The translations under genes were made by a program, and so were the position numbers. 9,056 bases of DNA. Origin: Candidatus Magasanikbacteria bacterium RIFCSPLOWO2_02_FULL_44_11. GTDB taxonomy: Bacteria; Patescibacteriota; Patescibacteriia; Magasanikbacterales; GWA2-37-8. The stretch covers positions 55,132 through 64,187 of the forward strand of contig MFQK01000039.1 in the NCBI GenBank assembly GCA_001783035.1, in the 5' to 3' direction. The stretch's first letter is position 1. Each line of letters opens with the position of its first letter. Positions 1-8,513 of the stretch are shown here, piece after piece. The notes beneath the pieces are model-generated. The model worked only from the letters and a program-made list of their open reading frames with translations, was not told the DNA's origin and ran no database searches.

Positions 1-1636
<1,636 letters not shown>

Positions 1637-1649
1637 ATGTGTATGCTGT

Positions 1650-2369
1650 CTACCGGTACAAACCTCGCCATTGATTTATTTTCATGGTGAGCAGCTCTTT
1701 TAATGAGCTTATAATTGCCTTAACGACCTTTACACGCGAATTGGGGTCATGTGACCAAGTCACCGGAATTTGCTTAATCTCCAAGGCATGTAAATGAGCT
1801 ATATAAAGAAGTTCTGTGTCAAAACCCCAGCGATTAATCCGAGCGCGAGGAAAGATTATTTCCACAGCCTTTTTTGAGAAACATTTAAAGCCGCAGGTGA
1901 AATCTGTAATGCCTGGCACAAGGAGGTTAGACAGCTTGGTAAAACAGACCCCCAAGAACGTTCGTACTTTTGACTCATTCATGTGAATTGTTGAACTGGC
2001 CATTCGTCGGCTGCAGACAATGATCTCCTGTGGTTGATTTTTTATTTTTTCATCGAGTAAATAAAATGTTTCAAGTGGTGTTGCCAGATCAATATCAAAA
2101 AATAAGATCCACTTCCCTATCGCAGCCAGGGCACCCTGCCTCACCGCGTATCCTTTACCACGATTAATTTCGTAGCTGATGACTGAGAATGTATATTTCT
2201 TTTGGTAACTTTTTAGGACTTCAGCGGTCAAATCAACCGATCCGTCATTCACAAAAATTATTTCCACGATTCGGCCAATGGCATTAAAAAAACCAAAGAT
2301 TACATCAATGTTTTTTGAAATTCTTTTTTCTTCGTTGTAAACCGGGAGAACAATTGAAAATTCAACCAT
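1650..2369 (-). CDS. family 2 glycosyltransferase, ALG5-like (polyprenyl-phosphate glucosyl/hexosyl transferase), 239 aa
   Basis: A GT-A fold family 2 enzyme. It most resembles the dolichyl-phosphate beta-glucosyltransferase (ALG5) branch, which moves a hexose from a nucleotide sugar to a polyprenyl phosphate on the cytoplasmic face. Visible motifs are VLPVYNEEKR (7-16), VNDGS (40-44), RGKGYAVRQG (70-79), the metal-binding DID in DIDLATPLE (92-100), SRR (120-122), TDFTCGFKCF (155-164), RWGFDTELL (180-188) and a late SRV (211-213). The ATPLE, TDFTCGFK and RWGFD motifs are the ALG5-like signature. Eukaryotic ALG5 has an N-terminal membrane anchor. This protein has none and also lacks the C-terminal spans of DPM1/GtrB relatives, so it probably binds the membrane peripherally. 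It starts 4 bases after the ligase stop. Its likely job is to supply the lipid-linked sugar used by the downstream GT-C enzyme (inference). The exact sugar is unknown. Confidence 0.88.
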   Translation of the reverse strand: MVEFSIVLPVYNEEKRISKNIDVIFGFFNAIGRIVEIIFVNDGSVDLTAEVLKSYQKKYTFSVISYEINRGKGYAVRQGALAAIGKWILFFDIDLATPLETFYLLDEKIKNQPQEIIVCSRRMASSTIHMNESKVRTFLGVCFTKLSNLLVPGITDFTCGFKCFSKKAVEIIFPRARINRWGFDTELLYIAHLHALEIKQIPVTWSHDPNSRVKVVKAIISSLKELLTMKINQWRGLYR

Positions 2370-2373
2370 ATTC

Positions 2374-4401
2374 TTACTTAATTTTGGCGGCTAAGAGGGC
2401 TGCCATTATTTCGTTCCACGTTTTATCTTCATCAGGTGTCATGGTAAACGCATCTTGTTTGACCGCTTCAAGCGTGCTGAGAGCCCTATCGGGCTGCCCA
2501 GCGATATTATAGGCCACCGACAAACGCAAGTAACCTTCGGCTATTTTTGGATCATCTTGCAATGTTCCCTCCAGGAGCTTCACTGCTTCCGCGTTCTTAC
2601 CAAGTTGTAGTTTGATGGTGGCCAGGCTGTAAATAATTTGCTGACGACGAGGCGAATGGCGCAGTGACTCTTCGGCTATGGCTTCCGATTTTAACAGATA
2701 GAGGGTGTCGTTGGTTATCGTCAACCAGACACTATACAGCTGGTTCAAAGTTAAATAAACACGAATATCGCGCGGATGAAGATCTATGTTTTTATTCAAA
2801 GCTTCTTCTAACATTTCCAAAAGTTCGGTGCTTTTTTGTAAACCGATTTTTTGGTAATATCCGCTCACCAGTGGTAAAATCTGGATACTTAAATCGCTCC
2901 GAATATCGTCGATATGCGGCGTACTCAAAGCAAAAGCTTCTTTGATGAGTGGAACACTTCTCGTTGGGTCGGTGCGAATAGCTCGTAGGGCGTTAATAGT
3001 CGTCATGTTAGCGCGCGCCGGTTGAATATCGAACACAAAAATAATAATGAACACGGTGACGGTCATGCTCACCCAGGCCGGCGTGGTGATTGGTCTACTG
3101 ATTGTTTCTATAACTTCACTTTTTGGTTTCGACAAACTCGCTATCATAGCGAGCCAGAACATAAAATAGAGGTATGATGTCGGATTTTCAAAGACGGTAA
3201 TGTTTTGTACCAAGTGACTAACTAAAAAAGCCAGCCCGACAATAAAAATTTCTCTATTTAAAAAACCTCGGCGATACCCTCGGACCAGCATGATTGCTCC
3301 AAATATATAGATAAGTAAATAACTGACCACGCCAAACAACCCTTGGACCGATAACGTGTTCATAATAATATTGTGCGCATTATCAAACCAGGTTTCACCA
3401 TAACCAAATTCTAGAACACGCGGGTTATAATGTTGATTGTACGCATAAAAAAAGTTGTTGGGCCCCCAACCGAAAACCGGTCGTTCTTTCCAGCTATTAA
3501 CGGCGCTACCCCATGCCAAATAACGTGGGCTATTTTTGACGCTCTCGATTGAGGTAGACAAGACACGTCCGACCGTTGGAATATTTTGGACAAAGGGACT
3601 ATGACGATTGAAGTATAAGAAGAAAAAAGCCACCAAAACCAGACCACCGATTCCCCAGAGCGCGTGACGAATTCGCCGGTGTTCTTTTAAAAAGATGCTG
3701 TACAATGCCAAAAGTAAGGTTAAACCAACCATCCAGCCCAAAAATGAACCGCGGGTACCGCTGTAAAACATGCCGAGGATTGCGAATACAGCGCAAATAA
3801 TTTCGACAACTCGCCACACGGTATTTCTTTCTTTCAAAGATAAGAGCAGCGCCACGAAGAATAAGAATAATCCGTATCCGCCAACGTAGATAGAGTTGCC
3901 AAGGGTGCTCGCCACACGAGGGCTTCCTTGATTCAACAGTAATTGCGGATTTCCGACCTGCATAACGCCAATCACCATGACCGCTGTGCCAGCCAAAAGG
4001 AAAATCTGGAGCGTAGTTTTCCAATCTGACCAGGTTTTGAACGTGACTGAGACAATCACGAAATAGATAAAATAATGCAGAATAGTAAAAAGCCCCAACA
4101 TTCTTTCGTGGTTGTCCCAAAAACTATGGTACGAATCGACGCCGGTAAAGGTTGAAATAGTAAAACTCGCCATGAATAAGCTAACGCCCAGAAGGACCAG
4201 CGTTTTCGGTGGAGCAAATTTTTTGTAATTACTCAAAAGAAGCAGTCCATAACAACCGGCCATAGCTGTAACAATAGCGCGGAAAACAACAATCTTCGGG
4301 ACAATGAAAGGGAAGATAAATGATTTTGGCAGGACCAAGAGCGGGACAAAAAAAGATGTATAAATCAGGATCTTAATGGCACGTACTAAAAATTGCTGCA
4401 T
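2374..4401 (-). CDS. O-antigen ligase/polymerase family membrane protein (Wzy_C) with C-terminal TPR repeats, 675 aa
   Basis: The first gene of the glycan operon. Residues 1-460 are a multi-span membrane domain of the O-antigen ligase/Wzy/PglL superfamily, whose members join lipid-linked oligosaccharide to lipid A, to another repeat unit or to protein. Visible motifs are SGTRGSFLG (214-222, conserved Arg217), then a long extracytoplasmic loop with RPVFGWGPNNF (307-317) and WFDNAHNIIMNTLSVQGLFG (338-357) holding the family His343. Residues 461-675 are soluble and helical. Two consecutive TPR-like units are clear at about 578-611 and 612-645, and weaker ones are likely before them. Ligase-TPR fusions are common in Gram-positive and candidate-phylum genomes. 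The length (675) fits that form rather than the roughly 400-residue WaaL. ATG at 4401 follows a good promoter at 4437-4465 with no Shine-Dalgarno sequence. Sequence alone does not tell polymerase from ligase from protein oligosaccharyltransferase. Confidence 0.9.
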   Translation of the reverse strand: MQQFLVRAIKILIYTSFFVPLLVLPKSFIFPFIVPKIVVFRAIVTAMAGCYGLLLLSNYKKFAPPKTLVLLGVSLFMASFTISTFTGVDSYHSFWDNHERMLGLFTILHYFIYFVIVSVTFKTWSDWKTTLQIFLLAGTAVMVIGVMQVGNPQLLLNQGSPRVASTLGNSIYVGGYGLFLFFVALLLSLKERNTVWRVVEIICAVFAILGMFYSGTRGSFLGWMVGLTLLLALYSIFLKEHRRIRHALWGIGGLVLVAFFFLYFNRHSPFVQNIPTVGRVLSTSIESVKNSPRYLAWGSAVNSWKERPVFGWGPNNFFYAYNQHYNPRVLEFGYGETWFDNAHNIIMNTLSVQGLFGVVSYLLIYIFGAIMLVRGYRRGFLNREIFIVGLAFLVSHLVQNITVFENPTSYLYFMFWLAMIASLSKPKSEVIETISRPITTPAWVSMTVTVFIIIFVFDIQPARANMTTINALRAIRTDPTRSVPLIKEAFALSTPHIDDIRSDLSIQILPLVSGYYQKIGLQKSTELLEMLEEALNKNIDLHPRDIRVYLTLNQLYSVWLTITNDTLYLLKSEAIAEESLRHSPRRQQIIYSLATIKLQLGKNAEAVKLLEGTLQDDPKIAEGYLRLSVAYNIAGQPDRALSTLEAVKQDAFTMTPDEDKTWNEIMAALLAAKIK

Positions 4402-4436
4402 ACAAAAAAGTAAAATAAGCCGTTAAAACTGCTTTC

Positions 4437-4465
4437 AGTGTACTTAAAATACCCCTTTTTGTCAA
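4437..4465 (-). promoter_or_regulatory. sigma-70-type promoter of the glycan operon
   Basis: Read on the minus strand, TTGACA (4465-4460, a perfect -35 box) is followed by exactly 17 bases and then TACACT (4442-4437, four of six matches to TATAAT). The predicted transcription start is near 4430, giving a leader of about 30 bases before the ligase ATG at 4401. The promoter sits just downstream of the terminator of the surface-protein gene, which supports an independent transcription unit. The matches are read directly. Activity is inferred. Confidence 0.65.
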
Positions 4466-4466
4466 T

Positions 4467-4487
4467 TTGACCAACCAAAATTGGCAA
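4467..4487. repeat. short imperfect inverted repeat directly upstream of the -35 box
   Basis: On the plus strand TTGACCAA (4467-4474) and TTGGCAA (4481-4487) are inverted complements except for one bulged base, separated by six bases. The repeat ends one base before the -35 box at 4460-4465, so it could be an operator or activator site for the glycan operon. AT-rich inverted repeats of this length also arise by chance, and no regulator gene is nearby. Confidence 0.25.
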
Positions 4488-4496
4488 GCTAAAACA

Positions 4497-4523
4497 AAAC
4501 CACCCCGACTGTCGGGGTGGTTT
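4497..4523 (-). terminator. intrinsic terminator of the surface-protein gene
   Basis: A perfect 12-bp stem, AAACCACCCCGA (4497-4508) with TCGGGGTGGTTT (4512-4523), and a three-base loop. On the minus strand it is followed at once by a U-rich tract (TTTTGTTTTAG, 4499 down to 4489). It lies about 50 bases after the stop codon of the 1236-residue protein and before the next promoter, so it separates the two transcription units. Confidence 0.9.
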
Positions 4524-4524
4524 G

Positions 4525-4545
4525 CTCGATTTTTCGTGTATCGAG
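4525..4545 (-). other. minor hairpin between stop codon and terminator
   Basis: CTCGAT (4525-4530) and ATCGAG (4540-4545) can form a 6-bp stem with a nine-base loop, just upstream (in transcript order) of the main terminator. It may help the terminator or protect the mRNA 3' end. It may also be chance. Confidence 0.3.
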
Positions 4546-4573
4546 AAACGTGAGGACTAGTTAATTAAGGCCA

Positions 4574-7500
4574 TTAAGACTTAACCAACGTACCCATCTG
4601 TGGTTTACCATCAGCTTTAAGACTGCTGATACTACCAGCGAGACCTCCACTCAAGTTACCGTCGTAACCGAGATCGCTTTCTGCCACACTATAAGTAATG
4701 TGACCAAGGGAGGCAATAGACAATTGCCAATTATCACCTGATGTACCAGCCGAGGTAGGACCAAGGCCTTGAATTGATACCGTGACGAAGCGATAAGAAC
4801 CGCCGTCGATATCAAAGGTACCGCTGTGAGCACCCAGGTTGCTGAAGTTGACAGAGTCACCAGCACCACCACTAGCCCAAGCAGTGCTTGATGCCGTATT
4901 AGCGGTGTAATCGGTGGAATTCTGACTGGAATACTTCAAAGTGTATGAAGTTGTCGTGCCAGTGTGTGAACCACTGTCCGTAAACTGGATACCCGAGATA
5001 GTAACTTTGCTCGAACCATTGTTCATGATCTTGATGCGAGCTAATTGTGTACCAGCAATAATTGCCTGTGTAGCACTACTACCAGCGGTAGGTGCGTCAG
5101 CAGTTGCCAAGACCTGGAACGGAGCGATGTATGTTAAGCCCGTTGCCAAAAGTGGGGCACCAGAAAGCACTGTTGTGTTGTTGTTATCCAAAGTGGCGTT
5201 ACTCGAAGCACCTTTGGCAACGATATTCGTTGTGGAGGTACTAGAAATTCCAAATTGGAAGCCTTCGCCTAGTTTAACTTGGTTAGCGACACCAATGTCA
5301 GCTTTGACATAGATTGTCACTGATGTACCAGGTTGTACGGCGTCTGGCAACAAATTGTCTGTAGCAGTCCAGGTGAACACGGTTGAGGTGTTTGTACCAG
5401 GGCCAGTAGACATTTGCGTTGCTGAAGCGAACGAATTTGTTTCGCTGTTGCGGTACAAGCGAATATTGGTCAGGTTGTTGACCGATGACCACGCTGTGCC
5501 CGAAGCCATCAAGCGCAACGTAGTAAGCTTGATTGGTTCGTTCTGGGCCGTCAATTTGAAGGCAAAGACTGCAACATTTGTTTGACCAGGAGTGACGAGT
5601 TGGTCGGTTGATGGAGATCCACCGACACCTGAGACCATAGATAAGGTCAGGTAGCCGCTTGAAACAACCGTCATACCTTGACCGACACCGCTGCCTGCTG
5701 TTTCGTCGATTTCATTGCCGGTATCTTTACCGACAGAAGCGACATGATTATCAGCATCATCAACTGCAAAGGTGTGCGCTCCACTACCAGCTAACACGTC
5801 ACCTCGTAATTTGAGGACAACGGAACCGGTCTTTGGAACGATAACCGGACTAACGAAGGTAAAGGTGGTTGAAGCAGCACCATTAGATGTACTACCTGTT
5901 GTAGGCAATGCGTTTCCTGCTGCATCGTATAATACCAAGTTACCAAAGTCAGTAACTGCACCAGCAGTCTTGGTCTGACTGATAATAATACTTGTTACTT
6001 TAACATCTTCACCGGAAGACACGACACCAGCGTTCAATTCGATGTTAGCAAGTTCCTTGTTGGAAGTACCTGCCACAACACTTTGAGCGACTGGAAGTGC
6101 CAAGTTAGTCACCCTTAGGGCGGCAGCTTGGATAGTGAGTTGGTTACTTGCAACAATACCAACCCCTGGATCCATAATATCATTGGTAATAAGACGTCGT
6201 ACCTGGGTCAAATCCATATATACAGTGGTGGTAGCACCATTTGTAGCACTGGAACTAATGTTGCCTTCAACGGTAACATAATTGTTTTGACCAGCCACTA
6301 AAGTCGGATACGTTGACAGAGTGACCGAAGTCAATGTAGTTGCATGGTTAGCAATATCTGTTGGAGTCAAAACTGCAACACTGGCGCCATTCACCCGAAC
6401 GGTGAGTGAGCCGGTGAAAACAGAAGCCGTACCAGTGACCACACCCATAGCAATCGTGCGTAATTCCATGTTTTCGCCCGTTGGTTTGGCATAATATTTA
6501 GCCAAGACAACATTACTACTACCTGGAGTGATTGCGGCTGTTGGAGAGGTTGTATCCTTGTTAAAGGAAGTGGTACCACTGCCTACAGTTACCTTGTTGT
6601 TATTGGTTGCGTCACCGATTGGGTAGGTCGTGTCAGTTGAACCAACGGCTGGCAATAAGTTTGCGCCTGTGGTCTGACCGGTTACGACAACATCATAGTT
6701 GTTGTACGTCACAAGCTGAATCGTGCGAGCTGCACCATTAATTATCTTGCCGCGAACCGTGAAGGTCTTGGTAAGACCCTTGTCAATTTCGTAGGGGGTA
6801 GCCAAGACAAAGCGGATATTCTTATTGACCTGTTGAGCGGTTGATAAGACAGTGCTGTCTTGAGCAACCAACTGGAAGTCCTTAAGATCGCTGTCTGCGG
6901 CTGTACCGTTGTTATAGAGAGTCCATTCCTTGACCAAGACTTTTTCTTTGCTGGTAGTTTCTTGCAAGGTGAACTTAGCTAAGTCTTGCTGGTTAACATC
7001 GTCAACGTTCAAAGTTGCATTATTGTGCACTTGAACAGTATCTAATTTCACAGCAGCGACTGCGTTGCCGCCATCATAGACAATGAATTCATTTCCAGTG
7101 ACTGGGAATGAGCCGCTAACAGAACCGTTGCCTTCGGTTTGGACTGCTGAAGCAGAAGCCAAACTAAAGCGCAAAGTACCGTTAGTAATAACACTACCTA
7201 AGTTGACACGGACAGTAGCTACTTCACTGCCATTGGCGCGAACCACGATTGGATCGCCGCTAAAGATCAAAGTGACTTGATTGTCAGCATTGATAGAAGA
7301 TGCGACTGAACCATGGCGTAGGCCAGAGGAGTCAACAACTTCAATACCAGAAACTGCAGTGTTAGCTAAGAATCCACTCTTAGTGACAGTTAAGCCGGTA
7401 ACTTTGACGTCAGCTGAACCAGCGCGCAAAGAAACTTTCAGAACTGGGTTTAATGCAGTACTGTCGGCCAAGTTCCCGCCTGCCGGATTGGTCGCGTCTA

Positions 7501-8284
7501 ACGCAACACTCAATGCACCACCACCAGTTGGTGGGATAGTACTTGAAGCGCCACCGGTTTGGGTGCGATCTGAAAGTGCCGGGACGAGAGCGGAGTATGT
7601 GTCACCAGTTGAAAGACCAGTGATCATTGCGCTCGTGACTGGACGAACAAAAGCAGCTTTGAAACGGTTAGCAGTCATACCAGATGGTGTGACTTCGTGC
7701 AAAGTACTGTTGTCATCGACATACCAAGTTTTGTCTGCGTTTGAGACGAGCATACCTGGGTGTACTTTGGCTTCGGTGATATCAGCCCCGCGGTTGGCGG
7801 AAGGATAATTGGTCCAAAATACGTCTGCGACCGTGAAAGTCTTACGGGTTGTACCGTAAAGAGCATCAGCGGCGGCTGCAGTAATTTTTGCTAATTTGTT
7901 ACCTGGTTCAACGACGTAAAGTTGATCCGAAGACGCACGCTTTACAATAAATGAACCGGGGCGGAAGTTGACGCCCATTGGTGCCATAGCTGGCACTGGA
8001 AGGGAATCATAACATGCCTGATCTACAGCGGTGTAACCACCATAGGTCTCGCCTGTATTCCAACTCTTGAATTCATCGCCAGAAGGGAAATACAGAACTT
8101 TACCATTTGAATCGACAGCGTAGATAGCTGGACGACCAGTTACCTTCAACAAATCACCGGACTGGAAAGCTGGGCAGATAGCTGCAGTAGCCGCGACAGG
8201 CAGCAAAGCAGATACGCCAACGGACCAGAGCATAGTGCTCATTGTTACGCCGACGGAAACGATTTTTTTAAATACGTTCGACAT
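4574..8284 (-). CDS. large secreted modular surface protein, probable S-layer-type protein, 1236 aa
   Basis: A signal peptide (basic start with KK at 6-7, hydrophobic to about residue 30, likely cleavage near the AATAA at 31-35) sends it out of the cell. Three N-terminal repeats follow at about 43-95, 107-160 and 176-225. Each has a G-x-hydrophobic-hydrophobic start, then a YxV(D/E) strand and a polar turn (IYAVDSNGK, LYVVEPGNK, WYVDDNST). After a Thr/Gly/Pro linker (241-256) come about six degenerate beta-rich modules of roughly 140-175 residues, near 257-400, 401-575, 580-720, 721-878, 879-1053 and 1054-1225. Many share an LA-x-hydrophobic strand, a V-hydrophobic-T strand and a late VTV-x-GxI or VKADI strand. 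I see only two cysteines, C37 and C91, both in the N-terminal part. There is no LPXTG motif and no C-terminal membrane span. Composition is rich in Thr, Ser, Ala, Val and Gly. No enzymatic motif is visible. The S-layer role is inferred from size, secretion and modularity. An adhesin or other large envelope protein is the alternative. The start has no Shine-Dalgarno sequence and follows a long structured leader. Confidence 0.85.
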   Translation of the reverse strand: MSNVFKKIVSVGVTMSTMLWSVGVSALLPVAATAAICPAFQSGDLLKVTGRPAIYAVDSNGKVLYFPSGDEFKSWNTGETYGGYTAVDQACYDSLPVPAMAPMGVNFRPGSFIVKRASSDQLYVVEPGNKLAKITAAAADALYGTTRKTFTVADVFWTNYPSANRGADITEAKVHPGMLVSNADKTWYVDDNSTLHEVTPSGMTANRFKAAFVRPVTSAMITGLSTGDTYSALVPALSDRTQTGGASSTIPPTGGGALSVALDATNPAGGNLADSTALNPVLKVSLRAGSADVKVTGLTVTKSGFLANTAVSGIEVVDSSGLRHGSVASSINADNQVTLIFSGDPIVVRANGSEVATVRVNLGSVITNGTLRFSLASASAVQTEGNGSVSGSFPVTGNEFIVYDGGNAVAAVKLDTVQVHNNATLNVDDVNQQDLAKFTLQETTSKEKVLVKEWTLYNNGTAADSDLKDFQLVAQDSTVLSTAQQVNKNIRFVLATPYEIDKGLTKTFTVRGKIINGAARTIQLVTYNNYDVVVTGQTTGANLLPAVGSTDTTYPIGDATNNNKVTVGSGTTSFNKDTTSPTAAITPGSSNVVLAKYYAKPTGENMELRTIAMGVVTGTASVFTGSLTVRVNGASVAVLTPTDIANHATTLTSVTLSTYPTLVAGQNNYVTVEGNISSSATNGATTTVYMDLTQVRRLITNDIMDPGVGIVASNQLTIQAAALRVTNLALPVAQSVVAGTSNKELANIELNAGVVSSGEDVKVTSIIISQTKTAGAVTDFGNLVLYDAAGNALPTTGSTSNGAASTTFTFVSPVIVPKTGSVVLKLRGDVLAGSGAHTFAVDDADNHVASVGKDTGNEIDETAGSGVGQGMTVVSSGYLTLSMVSGVGGSPSTDQLVTPGQTNVAVFAFKLTAQNEPIKLTTLRLMASGTAWSSVNNLTNIRLYRNSETNSFASATQMSTGPGTNTSTVFTWTATDNLLPDAVQPGTSVTIYVKADIGVANQVKLGEGFQFGISSTSTTNIVAKGASSNATLDNNNTTVLSGAPLLATGLTYIAPFQVLATADAPTAGSSATQAIIAGTQLARIKIMNNGSSKVTISGIQFTDSGSHTGTTTSYTLKYSSQNSTDYTANTASSTAWASGGAGDSVNFSNLGAHSGTFDIDGGSYRFVTVSIQGLGPTSAGTSGDNWQLSIASLGHITYSVAESDLGYDGNLSGGLAGSISSLKADGKPQMGTLVKS

Positions 8285-8300
8285 AATGTTTATTAGTAAG

Positions 8301-8350
8301 ACTCTCGACTACTGCGCATCCGGCAAAGCCAAACGTCAGCGTAGGAGAGT
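8301..8350 (-). other. long bulged hairpin just before the surface-protein start codon
   Basis: On the plus strand GCGTAGGAGAGT (8339-8350) pairs with ACTCTC (8301-8306), CTAC (8309-8312) and GC (8314-8315), giving 12 pairs with a two-base and a one-base bulge. The inside carries a second stem, TCCGGC (8319-8324) with GCCAAA (8328-8333), around a three-base loop. On the minus strand that inner stem includes two G-U pairs, which are allowed in RNA. Its base is 16 bases from the ATG, so it could influence ribosome access. The closing ACTCTC/GAGAGT stem has alternative partners elsewhere in the leader. Confidence 0.6.
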
Positions 8351-8352
8351 TT

Positions 8353-8375
8353 CCCGAGTCGCCTAAGCGACCGAG
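8353..8375 (-). other. leader hairpin, 9 bp with one bulge
   Basis: GTCGC (8358-8362) and GCGAC (8367-8371) close a four-base loop. The stem continues with CCCG (8353-8356) against CGAG (8372-8375), using one G-U pair on the minus-strand RNA and bulging base 8357. It is a stable local element of the leader. Confidence 0.55.
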
Positions 8376-8391
8376 GATACAGTGGTGGGCA

Positions 8392-8407
8392 AGTGGCTTA
8401 TGCCACT
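8392..8407 (-). other. leader hairpin, 6-bp perfect stem
   Basis: AGTGGC (8392-8397) and GCCACT (8402-8407) flank a four-base loop. Three bases of one arm (8405-8407) also belong to one copy of the ACTCTCGAC repeat, so this hairpin and pairing of that copy to 8344-8350 cannot fully coexist. Confidence 0.55.
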
Positions 8408-8446
8408 CTCGACCTTGAGCGCGCACCTTATTTTCTAGAAACCTAT

Positions 8447-8501
8447 CTCTCTCCGGGTTAACGGGGTCTGGCTTGAGGCGACCTCGCCAAGCCGGAGAGA
8501 G
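8447..8501 (-). other. large hairpin after the stop codon of the upstream gene
   Basis: CTCTCTCCGG (8447-8456) and CCGGAGAGAG (8492-8501) are perfect inverted complements of ten bases. Within the enclosed part, GGCTT (8470-8474) pairs with AAGCC (8489-8493) and GGCG (8477-8480) with CGCC (8485-8488) around a four-base loop. The two outer stems share two bases, so one is shortened to eight pairs. The hairpin begins 12 bases after the stop of the upstream gene. On the minus strand it is followed by ATAGGTTTCTAG with no uridine run, so it is not a standard intrinsic terminator. It may protect the upstream mRNA 3' end or be part of the leader fold. Confidence 0.6.
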
Positions 8502-8513
8502 GGTTTTGACCTA

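Larger units (their letters stand above)
8301..8413 (-). repeat. direct repeat ACTCTCGAC, two copies in the leader
   Basis: The plus-strand 9-mer ACTCTCGAC occurs exactly at 8301-8309 and 8405-8413 (GTCGAGAGT in the RNA). Between them, at 8345-8350, lies GAGAGT, complementary to the ACTCTC half of both copies. Either copy can therefore pair with the same middle element, which is the layout expected of two competing structures. Nine-base repeats can occur by chance, so function is inference. Confidence 0.5.
8285..8513 (-). promoter_or_regulatory. 229-base structured leader of the surface-protein gene (class not recognised)
   Basis: A non-coding stretch between two same-strand genes, GC-rich by eye compared with its flanks. 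On the minus strand it can fold into at least four hairpins (8447-8501, 8392-8407, 8353-8375, 8301-8350), leaving a 16-base A/U-rich single-stranded stretch before the ATG at 8284. No convincing promoter is visible, so it could be a long 5' UTR or an intergenic part of a transcript starting in or before the upstream gene. Long structured 5' UTRs that stabilise S-layer mRNA are known in other bacteria, such as Lactobacillus slpA. I found no match by eye to the cobalamin, c-di-GMP-I or tRNA/T-box consensus. Confidence 0.55.

Noticed and set aside
3599..4120. 173-residue minus-strand open frame inside the ligase gene
   Set aside because: It lies entirely within the ligase gene in another frame, has no family-like motifs, and the ligase frame carries the conserved residues.
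7281..7808. 175-residue plus-strand open frame opposite the surface-protein gene
   Set aside because: It is a low-complexity antisense shadow of the Thr/Val/Ala-rich coding strand and has no recognisable features.
8424..8464. Promoter TTAACC - 18 bases - TAGAAA for the surface-protein gene
   Set aside because: Both boxes match the consensus at only four of six positions and the -35 box lies within the large hairpin region. It is too weak to annotate, though a start near 8430 would give a leader carrying the three downstream hairpins.
8447..8501. Intrinsic terminator for the upstream gene
   Set aside because: The stem is strong, but no uridine run follows it on the minus strand.
8301..8513. 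tRNA, cobalamin riboswitch or c-di-GMP-I riboswitch in the leader
   Set aside because: No TTCGA-type T-loop and no cloverleaf are present, and the conserved blocks of the two riboswitch classes are absent. The GGCAAAGCC on the plus strand is only the inner hairpin of the leader.
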